Shown in pieces: positions 13,828-16,190 of a stretch of DNA of 16,190 bases. A program made the position numbers and the translations under genes. The notes under the pieces are model-generated. The model did no database searches and was not told the DNA's origin. It saw only the letters and a list, made by a program, of their open reading frames with translations. Positions within the stretch are counted from its first letter, which is position 1. The number at the start of each line of letters is the position of its first letter. This stretch comes from an uncultured Eggerthellaceae bacterium (GTDB taxonomy: Bacteria > Actinomycetota > Coriobacteriia > Coriobacteriales > Eggerthellaceae), in the NCBI GenBank assembly GCA_948829205.1, contig CAQLOA010000015.1, positions 1-16,190 of the forward strand, in the 5' to 3' direction.

Positions 13828-15249
13828 CTAGAACTGGAAATAGATGAACGGGTTATAGCTGAGGCCCGAAAGGGCCACGACGGAAATGATAAGCAACAGC
13901 GGCGGCGTGACGGCCTCCAGCACGCCATACACCATCAAAGCAACATCACTCCTGTTCGCCAGGGCGAACAGCTTCTTGTGAAGATGCTTGCCCAGAGGCG
14001 TGCAGGCCACGATGCAGAACGCCAGCAGGAACACGTTCTGCAGGAAAAGCGTCTGCACCTCCAGGCTGGTGAATCCGTTGCCCGAAAGCCCTAGGATGCC
14101 TCCGAACACGAATCCCATCTCGGAGAAGTCCTCGAAGCGGAACAGCACCCAGCCGAAGAACACGACCATCATGGCGTAGACGTGTGCAGGAACCGCAGGC
14201 ATGCGACCCTTTATCACGAACTTCTCAAGCAGCAGGAACGCCGCGAAGTAGAGGCCCCAAAGTATATAGTTCCAGCTGGCTCCGTGCCACATGCCAGTGA
14301 GGAACCACACGACAACGATGTTGCGCACGTACCTGGCGGTGGAGCAACGACTTCCACCAAGAGGGATGTACACGTAGTCTCGAAAGAACGAAGACAACGA
14401 TATGTGCCAACGCCGCCAGAACTCCTGCACCGACTTCGAGATGTACGGGTAGTTGAAGTTCTCCAGGAAATGGAACCCCACCATGCGCCCCATGCCTATG
14501 GCCATGTCGGAATAGGCCGAGAAGTCCAGGTATATCTCCAGCATGTAGAACAGCATGCCCAGCCAGAACCCGGTGGTAACCTGCGTGAATATGCCAGGTT
14601 CGCCTATCGGAAGCAGCGTGTCAGCCACAGCTGCGCACGAATTCGCCAGGATTGCCTTCTTGGCGAGCCCGATACAGAACCTGCGCACACCGTAGTAGAC
14701 GTCGTTCTTGGACACCTTGCGGCTGTCGATCTCGTCCTGGATGGTCTCGTAGCGCACGATGGGGCCGGCGATGCACTGGAAGAACAGCGACGAATACAGC
14801 AGCACCTTCCAGAAGCTGCGCTGAGCCGAGACCTCTTCGCGGTAGACGTCGACCACGTAGGAAATCAGCTGGAATGTGTAGAAGGATATGCCTATTGGAA
14901 GCACTATTCCCAGCACGATGTCCTGGTAGCCCAGAAGCCCCTGGAAGTTGCCGATCAGGAATTCTAGATACTTGAAGACGCAGAGCACACCCAACAGCAC
15001 GACGCATGCCGCGACAAGGTTGAGCTTCCTGGCAAGCGCGGTCTTCGAGGCCGAGACGCGCAAGGCGAAGAACCAGCTCACCAGCGTGTCACCCACCAGC
15101 ACCAGCAGGTACTGCGGGCCGCCCCAGGCGTAGAACACCAGCGACGAGACCAACAGCACCGCGTTCCTATGGCGTGGGTTCACAAGCGTGTACGTAACGA
15201 GGTACACGACGAGGAACAGGAACACGAATACGAGGCTGGAAAAGACCAT
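13828..15249 (-). CDS. MBOAT-family O-acyltransferase (AlgI/DltB/PatA-like)
   Basis: A 473-aa polytopic membrane protein that moves an acyl group, usually acetyl, across the membrane for transfer to a surface polymer. The core motifs are present: YLDFSAYSDMAIGMGRMVGF (240-259), FNYPYISKSVQEFWRRWHISLS (265-286), FFRDYVYIPLGGSR (288-301) and the catalytic MWHGASWNYILWGLY with His322. The protein ends YNPFIYFQF, as usual in the AlgI-like branch. It precedes the DHHW partner by 41 bases. The start ATG at 15249 has only AGGGA about 12 bases upstream, within a palindrome that overlaps the start. It is likely to act in O-acetylation of a cell-wall polysaccharide or glycopolymer; a DltB-like role is less likely because no dlt genes are seen. 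Confidence 0.93.
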   Translation of the reverse strand: MVFSSLVFVFLFLVVYLVTYTLVNPRHRNAVLLVSSLVFYAWGGPQYLLVLVGDTLVSWFFALRVSASKTALARKLNLVAACVVLLGVLCVFKYLEFLIGNFQGLLGYQDIVLGIVLPIGISFYTFQLISYVVDVYREEVSAQRSFWKVLLYSSLFFQCIAGPIVRYETIQDEIDSRKVSKNDVYYGVRRFCIGLAKKAILANSCAAVADTLLPIGEPGIFTQVTTGFWLGMLFYMLEIYLDFSAYSDMAIGMGRMVGFHFLENFNYPYISKSVQEFWRRWHISLSSFFRDYVYIPLGGSRCSTARYVRNIVVVWFLTGMWHGASWNYILWGLYFAAFLLLEKFVIKGRMPAVPAHVYAMMVVFFGWVLFRFEDFSEMGFVFGGILGLSGNGFTSLEVQTLFLQNVFLLAFCIVACTPLGKHLHKKLFALANRSDVALMVYGVLEAVTPPLLLIISVVALSGLSYNPFIYFQF

Positions 15250-15284
15250 AGGGAAATAATATCCCTATACCGAAAGGCTGGTAA
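15248..15284 (-). promoter_or_regulatory. Possible near-leaderless promoter and start-overlapping palindrome of the MBOAT gene
   Basis: ATAGGGA (15248-15254) and TCCCTAT (15262-15268) form a 7-bp inverted repeat with an AATAATA centre; the first arm includes bases of the start codon. On the minus strand TTACCA (15279-15284) and TATTAT (15256-15261) are 17 bases apart, a weak promoter that would start transcription at or next to the ATG. Both readings are tentative. Confidence 0.35.
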
Positions 15285-15337
15285 GCGCCTGAATCAATCG
15301 ATGTCCTCAATCGGCAAATGGCGTGCGCTGCCAGACC

Positions 15338-16190
15338 CTACGCCGAGGACGCCTCCTGCTGGGCGTCCTCGTCGATCTGCTGCTCCTGCTGGTTGCTCTC
15401 GCCCGAGGCGGTGGCAACCTTCTCTCCATCGGGCCCGATTATCGAATAGACCTGGTTCGATCCCTCAGCCTTCAGGTACGTGAACGTTATCTGGTCGCCC
15501 ACCTTGTACGTGACCACCTCGAGCAGCCCGGGAAGCGCGAAGTCGAACATGCCCTCCTGCCCCGCTATGGTCAGGTAGAAGTGCGAGTTTCCGTCTATTA
15601 CCGCCTGCGCCATGTTCTCGATGGTGCCCGTGAGCTGCTCCACGTCGGTCAGGTCGGTCTCGTTCGACAACACCCCGTTCGTGGCCAACATCGCCTCATA
15701 GGCCGTCTGAGTGTCGGCCACCGTGTCGCCCACAGCCACGTTCTGGTAGCGCTGTATGTCTATCATGGCGAACTTCTTCGGAAGCGACGTCGCGTCCTTC
15801 AGCGCCATGAAGTACGTCGGCTGGTTCGCCACGTTTATCAGCAGCGGGAAGCTGGCCGTGTAGCGCAGGTTCTGCACCTGGCCTTCGGCCGAGTTCATGG
15901 CCGACGCCTCGGTGGCGCCCGACACGCTGTAGAAGTGCGACTCCTGAGTGCGCTGGTTCACCAGCACGAAGCCGATGATGGAGTTGTCGGCCGTGGCCGA
16001 GGTCACGCCCGTGTACACCCACACGTCATCGTCCTTGGCCAGGTAGTTGTAGCCCAGCGTCCCGTTGGTGCCGGGGGTCGTGCGCACCACGCCCTCCTGG
16101 CCCAGGAACGAGTTGAGCCAGCCGTTGTGGTACGAGCCCCACCAGTTGTACTGCTGGATGAGCAGCTCGGCCGGGAACACGCGGTCGACC
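15338..16190 (-). CDS. Unrecognised protein, 5' part beyond right edge
   Basis: C-terminal 284 residues of a protein that stays open to the right edge; the reading frame continues past 16180 as VDRV, so the true start is outside the window. I do not recognise the family. Visible stretches are PAELLIQQYNWWGSYHNGWLNS, YNYLAKDDDVWVYTGVTSA, SIIGFVLVNQRTQESHFYSV and TYFMALKDA, then a beta-rich C-terminal domain (KVGDQITFTYL) and an acidic, Gln/Ser-rich tail. The Trp/Tyr/Asn-rich, beta-strand-like sequence without membrane helices suggests an extracytoplasmic domain of a larger envelope protein. It is on the same strand as, and upstream of, the MBOAT-DHHW pair with an 88-base gap, so a functional link is possible but not shown. 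Confidence 0.75.
   Translation of the reverse strand, partial: VDRVFPAELLIQQYNWWGSYHNGWLNSFLGQEGVVRTTPGTNGTLGYNYLAKDDDVWVYTGVTSATADNSIIGFVLVNQRTQESHFYSVSGATEASAMNSAEGQVQNLRYTASFPLLINVANQPTYFMALKDATSLPKKFAMIDIQRYQNVAVGDTVADTQTAYEAMLATNGVLSNETDLTDVEQLTGTIENMAQAVIDGNSHFYLTIAGQEGMFDFALPGLLEVVTYKVGDQITFTYLKAEGSNQVYSIIGPDGEKVATASGESNQQEQQIDEDAQQEASSA

Noticed and set aside
1..16190. CRISPR arrays, tRNA or rRNA genes
   Set aside because: No regularly spaced repeats, cloverleaf or rRNA-like sequence was seen on either strand.

Overview
The window is high-GC bacterial chromosome with an AT-richer left end (about the first 240 bases and 1.72-2.17 kb). The GC-rich coding style and the gene content suggest an actinobacterium of the Coriobacteriia, probably Eggerthellaceae. 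The cues are an actinobacterial-style GuaA, rplJ-rplL with its own L10 leader, and an MBOAT/DHHW surface-acylation pair. No rRNA, tRNA or other decisive marker gene is present, so the taxon is inference.

Layout. (1) 1-2174 is the end of an integrative element: a tyrosine integrase broken by an in-frame amber codon, a small ribbon-helix-helix-like gene overlapping its end, a doubtful small ORF, and about 230 non-coding bases with phased TGATGTC repeats. The element stops at the 3' end of guaA, a known integration hotspot. (2) 2175-5080 (- strand) holds two GMP synthase genes: a full-length GATase-synthetase GuaA and, upstream, a 326-aa standalone synthetase paralogue lacking the amidotransferase domain. 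(3) 5270-6142 (- strand) is a tyrosine phosphatase of the CX5R type. (4) 6217-8791 (+ strand) is a metal-resistance operon: a consensus promoter with an SmtB/CzrA-type operator, an ArsR-family sensor, and a P1B-type Zn/Cd/Pb-exporting ATPase, ending in a perfect 34-bp palindrome. (5) 8932-9804 (+) is a probable baeRF (eRF1-like) protein. It converges on a TcdA/CsdL-type tRNA t6A dehydratase (9895-10626, -). (6) 10627-10920 is an intergenic region with a 141-bp element bounded by perfect 20-bp inverted repeats, followed by the strong rplL terminator. (7) 10921-12116 (-) is rplJ-rplL with promoter, L10 leader, attenuator-like hairpin and an RBS-pairing hairpin. (8) 12113-16190 (-) is an envelope cluster: a DHHW/AlgX-like protein, an MBOAT O-acyltransferase and an unrecognised gene cut by the right edge.

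How the genes work together. ArsR and the P1B ATPase form a self-regulated metal detoxification unit. The MBOAT and DHHW proteins probably acylate an extracytoplasmic polymer together. The two GMP synthases share the pathway step IMP->XMP->GMP, but the second lacks an ammonia-generating partner in this window. The ribosomal stalk genes are controlled by their own leader. The most notable points are the amber-interrupted integrase at guaA, the tandem unequal guaA pair, the layered rplJL leader, and two unexplained palindromic or inverted-repeat elements.
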